NCBI GenBank assembly: GCA_017535125.1
Contig: JAFXUS010000002.1
Span: forward strand, 12,365 to 76,364
Source of the DNA: Bacteroidales bacterium
Lineage (GTDB): Bacteria > Bacteroidota > Bacteroidia > Bacteroidales > UBA932
Length of the DNA stretch: 64,000 bases
Direction of reading: 5' to 3'
Position 1 is the stretch's first letter. Each line of letters opens with the position of its first letter. Both the position numbers and the translations under genes were made by a program. Shown one piece after another: positions 7,625-17,308 of the stretch. The notes beneath the pieces are model-generated. The model worked only from the letters and a program-made list of their open reading frames with translations. It ran no database searches and was not told where the DNA came from.

Positions 7625-8746
7625 TTACGATACCATGATCGGCATCAGGATGCCGCAGATCTTCTCGCTCTCTTCTTCCTCTTCTGCCGGGACGATCAGC
7701 GCGGCGCGGCGCGGGTCGGCGAATTTCATCACGACGGTGCCGCAGGTCATGTTGGAGAGGATCTCGATGAGGAAGGAGGACTTGAACCCGATGCTCAGCT
7801 CGCCGCCGTTGTAGTCGCACTCGAGCTTCTCGTAGGCCGCCAGGGCGAAGCCCAGGTCCTGGGCCGTGATCTCGATCTGGCCGTTCTTGAGGTCGAACTT
7901 GATGTGGTTGGAGGCCTTGTTGGCGCAGACGGCCACGCGGCGCACCGTGTTGAGGAGCTGGTTGCGGTCGATCTTGAGGATGTTGGCGTTGTTCTGCGGG
8001 ATGACCTTGCGGTACTCCGGGAATTTGCCGACGATTAGGCGGCAGACCATCATCGTGCTGCCGAAGGTGAACACCACGGTGGAGGAGTCGAAGGCGATGC
8101 GCACGTCCTCGTCGTCCTTGTCCAGGATGGATTTCAGCACGCCGGCCGGCTTCTTGTGCAGGATGAAGGAGGCCTTCTCCGCGACCTGGAAGGCGCGGGT
8201 GGTGTAGCAGATGAGCTTATGCGAGTCGGAGGCCACGAGCGTGGTGCTCTCCGGATCCATGTCGAAGAAGATGCCGTTCATCGCCGGACGCATCTCATCG
8301 TCGGCGGTGGCGTAGATGGTGCTGCCGATGGCTTCCGTCAGCACGGTGGCGGGCACGGATGCCGCCAGCGCGTCGCTGCTCGCGCCCTTGATCTCGGGAT
8401 AGTCCGCGGCAGGGAAGTAGGGCAGGGAGGAATTACCGTTGCTCCAGATGCACTCGAAGGAGCCTTCGCCGGCGGTCTTGATCGTGATGGGCTGGTCGGG
8501 GAGGGCCTTCAGCAGGTCCATCATCTGCCGCGCGGGCACGGCGATGCTGCCTTCGTCGGCGATGCCGTCCACGGCCACGACGGTGCGGAGCGTGAGCTCC
8601 TGGTCGGAGGCGGTCACCTCCAGCTGTCCGTCCTTGAGGACGAAAAGGAAGTTCTCCAGGATGGGGAGGGCGGTCTTGGCGGGAATCGCCTTGGATACAT
8701 CGAGAATGCCCTTGAGCAGTCCGGCGCTAGAAACGTTGAATTCCAT
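7625..8746 (-). CDS. dnaN: DNA polymerase III sliding clamp, beta subunit
   Basis: 373 residues, the usual beta-clamp length, with three repeated clamp domains. Landmarks: MEFNVSSAGLLKGILDVSKA, ASDQELTLRTVV in domain 1, AVNR-like segments in the middle, and the C-terminal tail ICGILMPIMVS (family M-P-M-R/V end). Two subunits form the ring that tethers the replicative polymerase to DNA. Start ATG at 8746, with a TAAATTTGC promoter box at 8789-8781. Divergent from htrA; no dnaA or recF neighbours in the window. Confidence 0.95.
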   Translation of the reverse strand: MEFNVSSAGLLKGILDVSKAIPAKTALPILENFLFVLKDGQLEVTASDQELTLRTVVAVDGIADEGSIAVPARQMMDLLKALPDQPITIKTAGEGSFECIWSNGNSSLPYFPAADYPEIKGASSDALAASVPATVLTEAIGSTIYATADDEMRPAMNGIFFDMDPESTTLVASDSHKLICYTTRAFQVAEKASFILHKKPAGVLKSILDKDDEDVRIAFDSSTVVFTFGSTMMVCRLIVGKFPEYRKVIPQNNANILKIDRNQLLNTVRRVAVCANKASNHIKFDLKNGQIEITAQDLGFALAAYEKLECDYNGGELSIGFKSSFLIEILSNMTCGTVVMKFADPRRAALIVPAEEEEESEKICGILMPIMVS

Positions 8747-8780
8747 ATCAGTCTTTTTAAATATTCGTCTAATCGTTCTT

Positions 8781-8789
8781 GCAAATTTA
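8781..8789 (-). promoter_or_regulatory. -7 promoter box for dnaN
   Basis: TAAATTTGC on the minus strand, 34 bp before the ATG at 8746; exact TAnnTTTGC match. Confidence 0.65.
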
Positions 8790-8861
8790 CAAATTAATTC
8801 TCGGATTTTGGCATGTATTTTGACTTTTTACCGTCCGGACAAAATTTTAAATGCTAGATAT

Positions 8862-10283
8862 ATGAAAAAAGGTTTTCTGACAGTGGTTATCTCCATTCTC
8901 CTGAGTGGCCTGACCGCGTATGCGATCGTGAAGTCTTCGACCCCCGCGTCGGCTGACGGCCAGCAGATGGTTTACTCTTCCGACGGACAGACCGTGCGGA
9001 CTGTCAATTTGTCACTTTCCGATTATCCCGATTTTACCTATGCGGCCGAGAACGCCGTCGAGGCGGTGGTCTACGTCAAGGTGACCATCAAACCCCAGCA
9101 GCAACAGCAGCAGATCGATCCGTTCTTCCGCTTCTTCTTCGGCGACGACTACAACTACGGCGGCCGTGAGCGCCAGGGCAGCGGTTCCGGCGTGATCATC
9201 CGCCAGGATGGCTATATCGTCACGAACAACCACGTCGTGTCCGGCGCCACGACCATCCAGGTCACGCTGAACAACAACAAGACCTACGACGCCACCGTCA
9301 TCGGCACCGACCCGGCCACGGACGTCGCTTTGATCAAGATCGACGCCACCGGCCTGCCTACGCTGCAGTTCGCCGACTCCGACAAACTCCGCCTGGGCGA
9401 GTGGGTGCTGGCCATCGGCAGCCCGCTGGGAGAGGAGCTCCGCTCCACCATCACCGCCGGTATCGTCAGTGCCAAGGGCCGTTCGATGCCGAACTACAAC
9501 GGTGAATTCAAGATCGAATCCTTCATCCAGACCGATGCGGCCGTGAATCCCGGCAACTCCGGCGGCGCCCTCGTGAACAAGGAAGGCGAACTGGTGGGCA
9601 TCAATACCGCCATCGTCTCCACGACGGGTTCCTATACCGGCTACTCCTTCGCCGTCCCGTCCAACATCGTCAAGAAGGTCGTCTCCGACCTCATCGACTT
9701 CGGTTCCGTCAAGCGCGCGATGCTCGGCATCACCGGCGGCACCGTGAATGAGGAAATCGCCAAGAAGATGAAACTCGCCACGCCGGAAGGCGTCTATGTG
9801 AGCGAGGTGGTCAAGGGCGGCGCCGCCGACAAGGCGGGCATCAAGTCCGAGGACATCATCACCGAGATCGACGGCACCAGGATCACCACGATGCCGGAGC
9901 TCCAGGCCAAGGTGAACAGCTTCCACCCGGGCGACAAGGCCGTGGTCAAGGCCCTGCGCGACGGCAAGCCGATCAGCTTCAACGTCACCTTCCAGGACGG
10001 CAACATCGAGAACGGCACGGTCGGCAGCGACGGCACGGTGGCCTTCTACGGCGCCCAGCTCAAGGCCGTGGAGAACGGCGTGCAGATCGTCTCCGCCGGC
10101 AACGGCAAGGTGGCGCAGGCCGGCGGCGAGGACGGCTTCATTATCCGCTTCGTCAACGACCAGAAGGTGACCAAGCCGCAGGACGTCATCGACATCGCCA
10201 AGAAGAGCAAGCGCTCCATCTTCATCGAGGGCGTCACGGCGAGCGGCCGTCCCGGCTACTTCGGCTTCGGCAAGGACGAGTAA
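8862..10283 (+). CDS. HtrA/DegP-type periplasmic serine protease
   Basis: 473 residues. An N-terminal hydrophobic segment (FLTVVISILLSGLTAYAIV) exports or anchors it. A trypsin-like domain follows with His124 (TNNHVV), Asp154 (DPATDVALIKI) and Ser233 (NPGNSGGAL), so the catalytic triad is complete. Two PDZ regions follow (about 280-370 and 385-470); the second is divergent. A Gln run (about 79-84) followed by FFRFFFGDD is the usual loop LA region. Role: envelope stress protease/chaperone. ATG at 8862 is chosen since the open frame upstream runs antisense to dnaN. A terminator follows at 10308. Confidence 0.92.
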   Translation: MKKGFLTVVISILLSGLTAYAIVKSSTPASADGQQMVYSSDGQTVRTVNLSLSDYPDFTYAAENAVEAVVYVKVTIKPQQQQQQIDPFFRFFFGDDYNYGGRERQGSGSGVIIRQDGYIVTNNHVVSGATTIQVTLNNNKTYDATVIGTDPATDVALIKIDATGLPTLQFADSDKLRLGEWVLAIGSPLGEELRSTITAGIVSAKGRSMPNYNGEFKIESFIQTDAAVNPGNSGGALVNKEGELVGINTAIVSTTGSYTGYSFAVPSNIVKKVVSDLIDFGSVKRAMLGITGGTVNEEIAKKMKLATPEGVYVSEVVKGGAADKAGIKSEDIITEIDGTRITTMPELQAKVNSFHPGDKAVVKALRDGKPISFNVTFQDGNIENGTVGSDGTVAFYGAQLKAVENGVQIVSAGNGKVAQAGGEDGFIIRFVNDQKVTKPQDVIDIAKKSKRSIFIEGVTASGRPGYFGFGKDE

Positions 10284-10307
10284 GTCCTGTTGAAAACTAA
10301 CGGAAAA

Positions 10308-10340
10308 AATCCCGCGTGAGTGTGAAACTTACGCGGGATT
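10308..10340 (+). terminator. Hairpin after htrA
   Basis: Arms AATCCCGCGTGA (10308-10319) and TTACGCGGGATT (10329-10340) pair over 12 bp with one G-T and a 9-base loop. No long T run follows, so termination may be partial; the next gene, rpoD, starts 34 bp on. Confidence 0.6.
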
Positions 10341-10373
10341 GTTCCGTATAAATGGGCAGAGACAATTAGAGAT

Positions 10374-11234
10374 ATGAGACAGTTAAAGATCACGAAATCC
10401 ATCACCAACCGCGAAAGCGCGTCCCTGGACAAGTATCTCCAGGAGATCGGCCGCGAAGAGCTGGTATCCCCGGAAGAAGAAGTCGAACTCGCCCAGCGCA
10501 TCCGCAAGGGCGACCAGGAGGCGCTCGAGAAGCTGACCCGCGCCAACCTGCGTTTCGTCGTGTCCGTGGCGAAGCAGTACCAGAACCAGGGCCTGAGCCT
10601 GCCCGACCTGATCAACGAGGGCAATCTCGGCCTGATCAAGGCCGCCGAGAAGTTCGACGAGACCCGCGGTTTCAAGTTCATTTCCTACGCCGTGTGGTGG
10701 ATCCGCCAGAGCATCCTGCAGGCCCTCGCCGAACAGAGCCGCATCGTGCGCCTGCCGCTGAACCAGGTGGGCTCCCTCAATAAGATCAACAAGGCCCTCG
10801 GCAAATTCGAACAGGAGAACGAGCGCCAGCCGTCCACCGACGAGCTGGCCGACATGATCGATATTCCGAAAGACAAGATCGCCGATACCCTCCGCGTGTC
10901 CGGCCGCCACGTCAGCGTGGACGCGCCTTTCGTGGAAGGGGAGGACAACAGCCTCCTCGACGTGCTGCCCAACGACGACTCCCCGAGCGCCGACAAGGGC
11001 CTCACGAACGAGTCGCTGAGCACCGAGATCGAGCGCGCGCTACAGATCCTGACGCCGCGCGAGCGCGAAATCATCAAGTCCTTCTTCGGCATCGGCTGCC
11101 AGGAGATGACCCTCGAGGAGATCGGCGAGCGCCTGGACCTCACCCGCGAGCGTGTGCGCCAGATCAAGGAGAAGGCCATCCGCAAGCTCAAGAAGCCGTC
11201 CGCCAGCAAACTGCTCAAGACCTACCTCGGATAA
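10374..11234 (+). CDS. rpoD: Primary sigma factor RpoD
   Basis: 286 residues, the short Bacteroidota primary sigma without region 1.1 and the non-conserved insert. Region 1.2 ([19 protein letters not shown]), region 2 ([35 protein letters not shown]), region 3 (VRLPLNQVG) and region 4 ([36 protein letters not shown]) are intact. It should direct RNA polymerase to the TAnnTTTG promoters found all over this window. argS follows after 1 bp, so the two are probably cotranscribed. Confidence 0.95.
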   Translation: MRQLKITKSITNRESASLDKYLQEIGREELVSPEEEVELAQRIRKGDQEALEKLTRANLRFVVSVAKQYQNQGLSLPDLINEGNLGLIKAAEKFDETRGFKFISYAVWWIRQSILQALAEQSRIVRLPLNQVGSLNKINKALGKFEQENERQPSTDELADMIDIPKDKIADTLRVSGRHVSVDAPFVEGEDNSLLDVLPNDDSPSADKGLTNESLSTEIERALQILTPREREIIKSFFGIGCQEMTLEEIGERLDLTRERVRQIKEKAIRKLKKPSASKLLKTYLG

Positions 11235-11235
11235 G

Positions 11236-12966
11236 ATGACTCCGGAACTTTTCCTCGCTGCGAAGGCCTCAGAGGCCGTCAAAGCGCTGTATGGCGCCGA
11301 CGTCGAGCCGTCCGCCATGCAGGTCGCGGTGACCCGCAAGGAGTTCGAGGGCGATTTCACGCTGGTCGTGTTCCCGCTGCTGCGCACCTCGCGCAAGAGC
11401 CCGGACGCCACGGGCGTGGAGATTGGCGACTGGCTGGTCGCCAACTGCCCGGAAGTGGCCGCCTACAATTCCGTCAAGGGTTTCCTGAACCTAAGTCTGT
11501 CCAACCTCTACTGGCGCGAGGCCCTCGCGTCCATCGTGGAGGATGAGAACTACGGCCAGCTGCCCGCCACGGGCCGCCGCGTGATGGTCGAATTCTCCTC
11601 GCCGAACACCAACAAGCCCCTGCACCTGGGCCATATCCGCAACAACCTCCTCGGCGCTTCCGTTTCCGACCTGCTGAAGGCCGCGGGCGACGAGGTGATC
11701 AAGGCCACGCTCGTGAACGACCGCGGTGTGCACATCTGCAAGTCCATGTACGCCTGGCAGCAGCGCTTCAACGGCGCTACGCCGGAGAGTACGGGCAAGA
11801 AGGGCGACCACCTCGTGGGCGACTGCTATGTGGAGTTCGCCAAGATGGAGAAGGAGGATCCGTCCGTGATGGACAAGGTGCACGAGATGCTCGTGCAATG
11901 GGAGGAGGGCGATCCCGACGTCCGCAAGCTCTGGGAGATGATGAACGGCTGGGTGTTCGACGGCTTCGAGCAGACCTACAAGGCCCTCGGCATCACCTTC
12001 GACCGCACCTACTACGAGCATGACACCTACCTGCTCGGCAAGGAGCTGGTGCAGAAAGGGCTCGATATGGGCGTGCTGGTGCGCGACCCGGACGGCTCCG
12101 TGTGGTGCGACCTGACCGCCGACGGCCTGGACCGCAAGCTCCTGCTGCGTTCCGACGGCACTTCCGTGTACATTACGCAGGATCTCGGCACCGCCGAGCG
12201 CCGCTTCAGCGAATTTAAGCTCGATTCGCACATCTACGTGGTGGGCGACGAGCAGAACTACCATTTCCAGGTCCTCAAGCTCATCCTCAAGAAGCTGGGC
12301 TTTGACTGGGCCGACCAGATCTTCCACCTGTCCTACGGCATGGTGGAACTCCCCGAGGGCAAGATGAAGTCCCGCGAGGGTACGGTGGTGGACGCCGACG
12401 ACCTCATCGAGAAGATGTACGAGGAGGCGAAGGCCACGTCCGAGGAGAGCGGCAAGCTCGAGGGCATCGCCGACGAAGAGAAGGAGCGCCTGTACCACAT
12501 GATCGGTCTGGGCGCGCTCAAGTATTTCATCCTCAAGGTGGATCCCAAGAAGAAGATGCTCTTCAACCCCAAGGAGTCCATCGATTTCAACGGCAACACC
12601 GGCCCCTTCATCCAGTACACGCACGCCCGCATCTGCTCCATCCTGCGCAAGGCCGCGGAGCAGAACCTGGCCGCCGCGCTGAATCCGGCCGTGGAGCTGA
12701 GCCCGAAGGAAATCCGTCTCGTCAAGATCCTGGGCGCATACCAGCAGAAGGTCGCGGAAGCGGCCGCGGCGCTGTCGCCCGCCGTCATCGCGAACTACTG
12801 CTATGACCTGGCGAAGGAATTCAACCAGTACTACCACGACACGCCGATCCTCAAGGAGCCGGACCAGGAGGTCCTGAAGATGCGTCTGGAGCTGATCTCC
12901 ACGCTCGCCGGCGTCCTGCGGCGCGGCATGAAGATCCTGGGCATTGACTTACCTGAGCGAATGTAA
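11236..12966 (+). CDS. argS: Arginyl-tRNA synthetase
   Basis: 576 residues; class I enzyme charging tRNA-Arg. The Arg N domain (residues 1-100) is followed by the HIGH-type motif HLGHIRNN after VEFSSPNTNKP. The second signature is KMKSREGTVVDADDLI. The C-terminal DALR anticodon-binding domain starts near NTGPFIQYTHARICSIL and ends GMKILGIDLPERM. ATG at 11236 follows the rpoD stop by one base; the frame open further upstream lies inside rpoD and is not used. The last 23 bp overlap the YgiQ-type gene. Confidence 0.95.
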   Translation: MTPELFLAAKASEAVKALYGADVEPSAMQVAVTRKEFEGDFTLVVFPLLRTSRKSPDATGVEIGDWLVANCPEVAAYNSVKGFLNLSLSNLYWREALASIVEDENYGQLPATGRRVMVEFSSPNTNKPLHLGHIRNNLLGASVSDLLKAAGDEVIKATLVNDRGVHICKSMYAWQQRFNGATPESTGKKGDHLVGDCYVEFAKMEKEDPSVMDKVHEMLVQWEEGDPDVRKLWEMMNGWVFDGFEQTYKALGITFDRTYYEHDTYLLGKELVQKGLDMGVLVRDPDGSVWCDLTADGLDRKLLLRSDGTSVYITQDLGTAERRFSEFKLDSHIYVVGDEQNYHFQVLKLILKKLGFDWADQIFHLSYGMVELPEGKMKSREGTVVDADDLIEKMYEEAKATSEESGKLEGIADEEKERLYHMIGLGALKYFILKVDPKKKMLFNPKESIDFNGNTGPFIQYTHARICSILRKAAEQNLAAALNPAVELSPKEIRLVKILGAYQQKVAEAAAALSPAVIANYCYDLAKEFNQYYHDTPILKEPDQEVLKMRLELISTLAGVLRRGMKILGIDLPERM

Positions 12967-14674
12967 TATTCCCACCTCCGTCAAGGAGGTCCAGCAGCTC
13001 GGCTGGGACTGGATCGACATCATCTTCTTCACCGGAGACGCTTTCGTCGATCATCCCAGTTTCGGCACGGCCTGCATCGCGCGGTACCTGGAGAAAGCCG
13101 GGTACCGCGTCGCGGTCGTACCCCAGCCGAACTGGCGCGACGACCTGCGGGATTTCCGCAAGCTGGGCGCGCCGCGGCTATATTTCGCGGTCAACGCCGG
13201 GGCCATGGATTCTATGGTGAACCACTACACCGCGGCGAAGCGCCTGCGGCATGACGACGCCTACACGCCCGAAGGGAAATTCGGGCAGCGGCCGGACCGC
13301 GCCGTGACCGTTTATACGAAGATCCTGAAGCAACTGTGGCCGGACGTGCCGGTGGTGATCGGTGGCGTCGAGGCCTCCCTGCGGCGCCTCACGCACTACG
13401 ACTACTGGGACAACCGCCTGATGCCCTCGATTCTCGTGGACAGCGGCGCCGACTGGCTCTGCTATGGGATGGGCGAGCGTCCGATGCTGGAACTGACGAA
13501 GGCCATCGAAGCCGGAAGGAACATTCGGCAAATAGAACAAATTCCGCAAATAGCATTTTACAGAAAAGGCGCAGCGAAGACCGGAACGGAGCCGCTTCTG
13601 CTGCATTCATATGAGGAATGTTGTGCGGATAAGAAGGCGTTCGCGGAGAATTTCCATGAAATCGAGATCCAGGCGAACGTGCTACACGCACAGACGCTGA
13701 TCGAGCCGGTGGGGAAGGGCTACGTGCAGGTGAATCCGCCGTATCCTCCGGCGACGACGGAGGAGATGGACGCCTGCTGGGACCTGCCGTTCACCAAGCG
13801 GCCGCACCCGCGCTACAAAGGCAAGCGCATCCCTGCCTACGACATGATCAAGGACTCGATCATCACGCACCGCGGTTGCTTCGGCGGATGTAACTTCTGC
13901 ACGATCGCGGCGCATCAGGGAAAATTCATCCAGTCCCGCAGCGAGAAGTCCATCCTGGATGAAGTGCGGCGGTTGGCGGCGATGCCCGAATTCCACGGAA
14001 ACATCTCCGACCTCGGCGCTCCCACGGCCAATATGTACGGCATGCACGGCAAGAATACGGATCTCTGCGCGAAATGCCGCCGGCAGTCCTGCCTCTTCCC
14101 GGGCCCCTGCCCGAACCTCGACCGCAACCACGAACGCGTGCTGAAGCTCTACCGCGCCGTGGACGCCGTCAAGGGCGTGCGGCACAGCTACATCGGCAGC
14201 GGCGTGCGCTACGACCTCTTCCTTGACGAGAAGGGCTTCATCGATGAGACGGGCAAGCCTTACCTGCGCGAACTCATGCTCAAGCACACGTCCGGCCGCC
14301 TCAAGGTGGCTCCGGAGCACACGGAGGACAAGGTCCTGAACTACATGGGCAAGCCGTCGTTCCGCCTCTTCGAGCGCCTGCGGACGGAGTTCGACAAGAT
14401 CAACCGGGAGAACGGGACGCACACCGAACTGGTGCCGTATTTCATCTCCTCGCACCCGGGGTGCCGCCTCGAAGACATGCGCCGCCTCGCGGCAAATCCA
14501 TACCTGAAAGGCATTTGGATGGAACAGGTCCAGGACTTCATGCCCACCCCGATGACGACCTCCTCCGTGATGTTCTGGAGCGGCCTGGATCCCCGTACGA
14601 TGAAGCCTGTGTGGACCGAAAAGGATATGTTGAAAAAAAAGGAACAAAAGGCGCTTTTTTTTAAGAAAAAGTAG
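12944..14674 (+). CDS. YgiQ-family radical SAM protein
   Basis: 576 residues. The order is an N-terminal cobalamin-binding-like domain (GDAFVDHPSFGTACIARYLE), then the radical SAM core with CX3CX2C in RGCFGGCNFC, then the family segments GKFIQSRSEKSIL, SDLGAPTANMYGMHGKN, the Cys-rich CAKCRRQSCLFPGPCPN, IGSGVRYDLFL and LKVAPEHTEDKVL. The reaction is unknown. The start is a TTG at 12944 inside the end of argS: the conserved N-terminus (IPTSVKEVQQLGWD) must be included and no ATG is available, so translation is probably coupled to argS. A short direct repeat (ATTCSGCAAATAG twice, 13528-13558) makes one AT-rich patch but keeps the frame. Confidence 0.88.
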   Translation: MTYLSECNIPTSVKEVQQLGWDWIDIIFFTGDAFVDHPSFGTACIARYLEKAGYRVAVVPQPNWRDDLRDFRKLGAPRLYFAVNAGAMDSMVNHYTAAKRLRHDDAYTPEGKFGQRPDRAVTVYTKILKQLWPDVPVVIGGVEASLRRLTHYDYWDNRLMPSILVDSGADWLCYGMGERPMLELTKAIEAGRNIRQIEQIPQIAFYRKGAAKTGTEPLLLHSYEECCADKKAFAENFHEIEIQANVLHAQTLIEPVGKGYVQVNPPYPPATTEEMDACWDLPFTKRPHPRYKGKRIPAYDMIKDSIITHRGCFGGCNFCTIAAHQGKFIQSRSEKSILDEVRRLAAMPEFHGNISDLGAPTANMYGMHGKNTDLCAKCRRQSCLFPGPCPNLDRNHERVLKLYRAVDAVKGVRHSYIGSGVRYDLFLDEKGFIDETGKPYLRELMLKHTSGRLKVAPEHTEDKVLNYMGKPSFRLFERLRTEFDKINRENGTHTELVPYFISSHPGCRLEDMRRLAANPYLKGIWMEQVQDFMPTPMTTSSVMFWSGLDPRTMKPVWTEKDMLKKKEQKALFFKKK

Positions 14675-14675
14675 T

Positions 14676-14684
14676 TATACTTGC
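14676..14684 (+). promoter_or_regulatory. Probable -7 box for the small conserved gene at 14720
   Basis: TATACTTGC, one mismatch to TAnnTTTGC, 36 bp before the ATG at 14720 and just after the radical SAM stop. Confidence 0.4.
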
Positions 14685-14719
14685 ACCATAGTTTTTACTT
14701 TAACCCAAACCAAAAATAT

Positions 14720-15088
14720 ATGGCACAAGATAACAGAAGACGTCACATTGTCAGCTATGAAAACATGTCTCCCGAAGTGGCTGCGGCATTCGCGGAGAAG
14801 TATCCGAAAGGATTCAACGACTATCTTCCTGACCTTAACAAATATACGAAACCGGACGGCACGCCCTTCTATGCCGTCCTGATTGAACTTCCCGAGGACA
14901 TCTATCTCGTGAAGATCAAGGTGCAGATCGACAACCCCGATGACATTGAGCGCTGGCTCGAAGGTGAAGAGGAGGCCGAGGTGGAGTCCGTGGCCGGTAC
15001 CTCTTCCGCTCCTGAAGGCGAGGGCGACACCCTGCCGGATGACAATATCTCCCAGTACGGCGGCGACGACGACGGAGCCGACGCGTAG
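14720..15088 (+). CDS. Small conserved Bacteroidales protein of unknown function
   Basis: 122 residues. I do not know its function. The N-terminal two thirds (MAQDNRRRHIVSYENMSPEV, then a compact alpha/beta stretch to VKIKVQIDNPDDIERWL) look like a folded, soluble domain without signal peptide or membrane segment. The last 40 residues are acidic and low complexity (EGEEEAEVESVAGT, GGDDDGADA), likely disordered. Similar small proteins occur in other Bacteroidales, as far as I recall. The stop TAG overlaps by one base the GTG start of the chloride channel gene (TAGTG), so the two are translationally coupled, which hints at a shared operon but not at a shared role. Confidence 0.75.
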   Translation: MAQDNRRRHIVSYENMSPEVAAAFAEKYPKGFNDYLPDLNKYTKPDGTPFYAVLIELPEDIYLVKIKVQIDNPDDIERWLEGEEEAEVESVAGTSSAPEGEGDTLPDDNISQYGGDDDGADA

Positions 15089-16833
15089 TGGTGAAGTTCT
15101 CCCTGAACAATATCTCCGAGCGCAGCAAGCTCCTGCTGCTCAGCTTGATGGTCGGCGTACTCTCCGGGTGCGCCGCCTCGCTTTTGGTGTGGGCCATCCA
15201 CAGCCTGGGGCAGTTGCTCAACCAGGGATTCCACGGTGAGTACGCCTGGCAGAACCTCATCCTGCCGGGTGTCGGTATGCTGATCTCCCTGCTGCTGGTA
15301 CGTTACGTGGTCCGGGACAATATCGGCCACGGCGTGACCAAGGCCTTGCTGGCCGTGTCCCGCAATGATTCCAAGATCAAGCCGCACAATACCTGGTCCT
15401 CGATGCTGACCTCCAGCATCACCATCGGCTTCGGCGGTTCCGTGGGTGCCGAGGCGCCCATCGTCTATACGGGCGCGGCCATCGGTTCCAACCTGGGCCG
15501 GGTCTTCGGCCTTTCCTACCGCAATATCACGCTCCTGCTGGGTTGCGGCGCGGCCGGGGCCGTGGCGGGCATCTTCAAGGCGCCGCTGGCCGGCGTGCTG
15601 TTCACGCTGGAGATCCTGCTCTTCAACGTGTCCATGAAGTCGCTGCTGCCGCTGCTGCTGTCCACCATCTCCGCGACCGTGGTCGCGTATGCCTTCCGCG
15701 GGCAGATGCCGGTCTTCGCCTGCACGCTGACGCCGTTCTCGATGGGGAACATCCCTTTCTACATCGTGCTGGGCATCTTCGGTGGCCTGGGCTCGCTTTA
15801 TTTCATGCGGACGACGCTCTTGCTGGAAGACAAGATCGGCAAGCTCCGCAGTCCCTATCTGCGCTGGGCGCTCTGCGCCATGGCGCTGGGCCTGCTGATT
15901 TTCCTTTTCCCGCCGCTCTACGGCGAGGGCTATAATTCCCTCGGCGCGCTGCTGAACGGCGAGGAACTGAACCTGGAAGGCCGCAGTGTGCTCTCTTTCC
16001 TGCTGGACTGGAAATGGGGCGTGCCGCTCTGCTTCGCGCTCATCTTCTTCCTGAAGGTGATGGCGATGACGGCGACCAACGCGGGCGGAGGAGTCGGCGG
16101 CACCTTCGGTCCGACGCTGTTCGCCGGCGCCATTCTGGGCTTCGTGATCGCCCGCTGCATCAATCTGCTGGGCTTCAGCGTCCCGGAGCAGAATTTCGTG
16201 CTGGTGGGCATGGCGGCGCTGATGGCGGGCGTGATGCAGGCGCCGATGACGGCCATCTTCCTCATCGCCGAGATCTCCGGCGGCTATGAACTGCTGATTC
16301 CGCTGATCCTGACGGCCACCGTCGCGTTCGGTACGGTGCGCCTGTTCGAGAAATATTCTATCTATACCAAGCGTATCGCGCAGAGCGGCGACCTGCTGAC
16401 GCACGACAGCGACCAGGCCGTGCTGACGCTGATGCGGCTGGACGACCTGATCCGGGACAAGTATCCGCGGGTGCAGATCGACGCTACGCTGCGGGAGGTT
16501 GCCTCCGTGGTGGCCGATTCGGATGCCGCCGTGCTGGCGGTGATCGACAAGGAGGGGCGTTTCCAGGGGATGATCGATCTCGCGACGGCGCGCAAGCCGC
16601 TGCTGGATCCGTCCAAGTATGATTCCTGGCACGTTTACAATATCATGGAGTCGGCGCCCGAGTATATTTCGGTGGGGGAGAAGATGGAGTCGGTGATGGC
16701 GAAGTTCGACCGCACCGGCGCCTGGCGTCTGCCGGTCATCGACGCCGAGCGCAAATATCTCGGCTTCGTGTCCCGCTCCCGCCTGCTTACCGCCTACCGC
16801 GCGGAGCTGAAAGAAATCGCCTCGGAGGACTAA
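15088..16833 (+). CDS. ClC-family chloride channel/antiporter with CBS domains
   Basis: 581 residues. Ten or more hydrophobic segments to about residue 430 hold the ClC selectivity motifs: GSVGAEAP (117-124), in which Glu122 occupies the gating-glutamate position of the G-x-E-x-P motif, and [12 protein letters not shown] further on. The C-terminal 150 residues form a CBS pair ([20 protein letters not shown], then [20 protein letters not shown]) for nucleotide sensing. It conducts or exchanges chloride or related anions (fluoride is possible) at the inner membrane. The start is GTG at 15088 overlapping the previous stop; a second GTG follows directly. Confidence 0.88.
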   Translation: MVKFSLNNISERSKLLLLSLMVGVLSGCAASLLVWAIHSLGQLLNQGFHGEYAWQNLILPGVGMLISLLLVRYVVRDNIGHGVTKALLAVSRNDSKIKPHNTWSSMLTSSITIGFGGSVGAEAPIVYTGAAIGSNLGRVFGLSYRNITLLLGCGAAGAVAGIFKAPLAGVLFTLEILLFNVSMKSLLPLLLSTISATVVAYAFRGQMPVFACTLTPFSMGNIPFYIVLGIFGGLGSLYFMRTTLLLEDKIGKLRSPYLRWALCAMALGLLIFLFPPLYGEGYNSLGALLNGEELNLEGRSVLSFLLDWKWGVPLCFALIFFLKVMAMTATNAGGGVGGTFGPTLFAGAILGFVIARCINLLGFSVPEQNFVLVGMAALMAGVMQAPMTAIFLIAEISGGYELLIPLILTATVAFGTVRLFEKYSIYTKRIAQSGDLLTHDSDQAVLTLMRLDDLIRDKYPRVQIDATLREVASVVADSDAAVLAVIDKEGRFQGMIDLATARKPLLDPSKYDSWHVYNIMESAPEYISVGEKMESVMAKFDRTGAWRLPVIDAERKYLGFVSRSRLLTAYRAELKEIASED

Positions 16834-16855
16834 TTTTGCCGCCGGCCATACTATT

Positions 16856-17308
16856 ATGCGAGTAGTGATTCAACGGGTGTCTTCTGCGTCGGTGACGATC
16901 GACGGTCAGGTCCGGTCGGCGATCGGGCAGGGACTGCTGGTGCTGCTGGGGATCGGTCCGGAGGACGGGGCGGAGGATATCGACTGGTTGGTGCGGAAGG
17001 TGGCCGGGCTGCGGATTTTCAATGACGATGCGGGCGTGATGAATCGGAGTGTCGTAGAGGTCGGGGGAGAGGCGCTGGTCGTCAGCCAGTTCACGCTGAT
17101 GGCCTCGACCAAAAAAGGTAACCGGCCGTCCTATATCGGTGCCGCCGGTCACGAACATGCGATTCCCATGTATGAGGCTTTCTGCGCGGCGCTTTCCGCC
17201 GCCATCGGCCGTCCGGTCGGTACCGGCGAATTCGGCGCCGACATGAAGGTCTCCCTCCTGAACGACGGCCCTGTCACCATCTGCATCGATTCCCGGAACC
17301 GGATCTGA
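16856..17308 (+). CDS. dtd: D-aminoacyl-tRNA deacylase
   Basis: 150 residues, full length for DTD. It hydrolyses D-aminoacyl-tRNA (for example D-Tyr-tRNA) and thus keeps D-amino acids out of proteins. Both catalytic signatures are visible: SQFTLMA (residues about 78-84) and [11 protein letters not shown] near the C-terminus (the GPVT motif carrying the cis-Pro). The N-terminus [17 protein letters not shown] is canonical. Its stop codon abuts the inverted stop of the decayed glycosyltransferase gene on the other strand. Confidence 0.95.
   Translation: MRVVIQRVSSASVTIDGQVRSAIGQGLLVLLGIGPEDGAEDIDWLVRKVAGLRIFNDDAGVMNRSVVEVGGEALVVSQFTLMASTKKGNRPSYIGAAGHEHAIPMYEAFCAALSAAIGRPVGTGEFGADMKVSLLNDGPVTICIDSRNRI

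Noticed and set aside
13517..13625. AT-richer patch in the YgiQ-type gene as an insertion
   Set aside because: The translated segment (NIRQIEQIPQIAFYRKG) keeps family spacing and the frame continues normally, so it is local composition with a short direct repeat only.
14902..16632. 576-codon minus-strand frame over the chloride channel gene
   Set aside because: Gln/His/Arg-rich antisense shadow; the plus-strand frame has ClC and CBS motifs.
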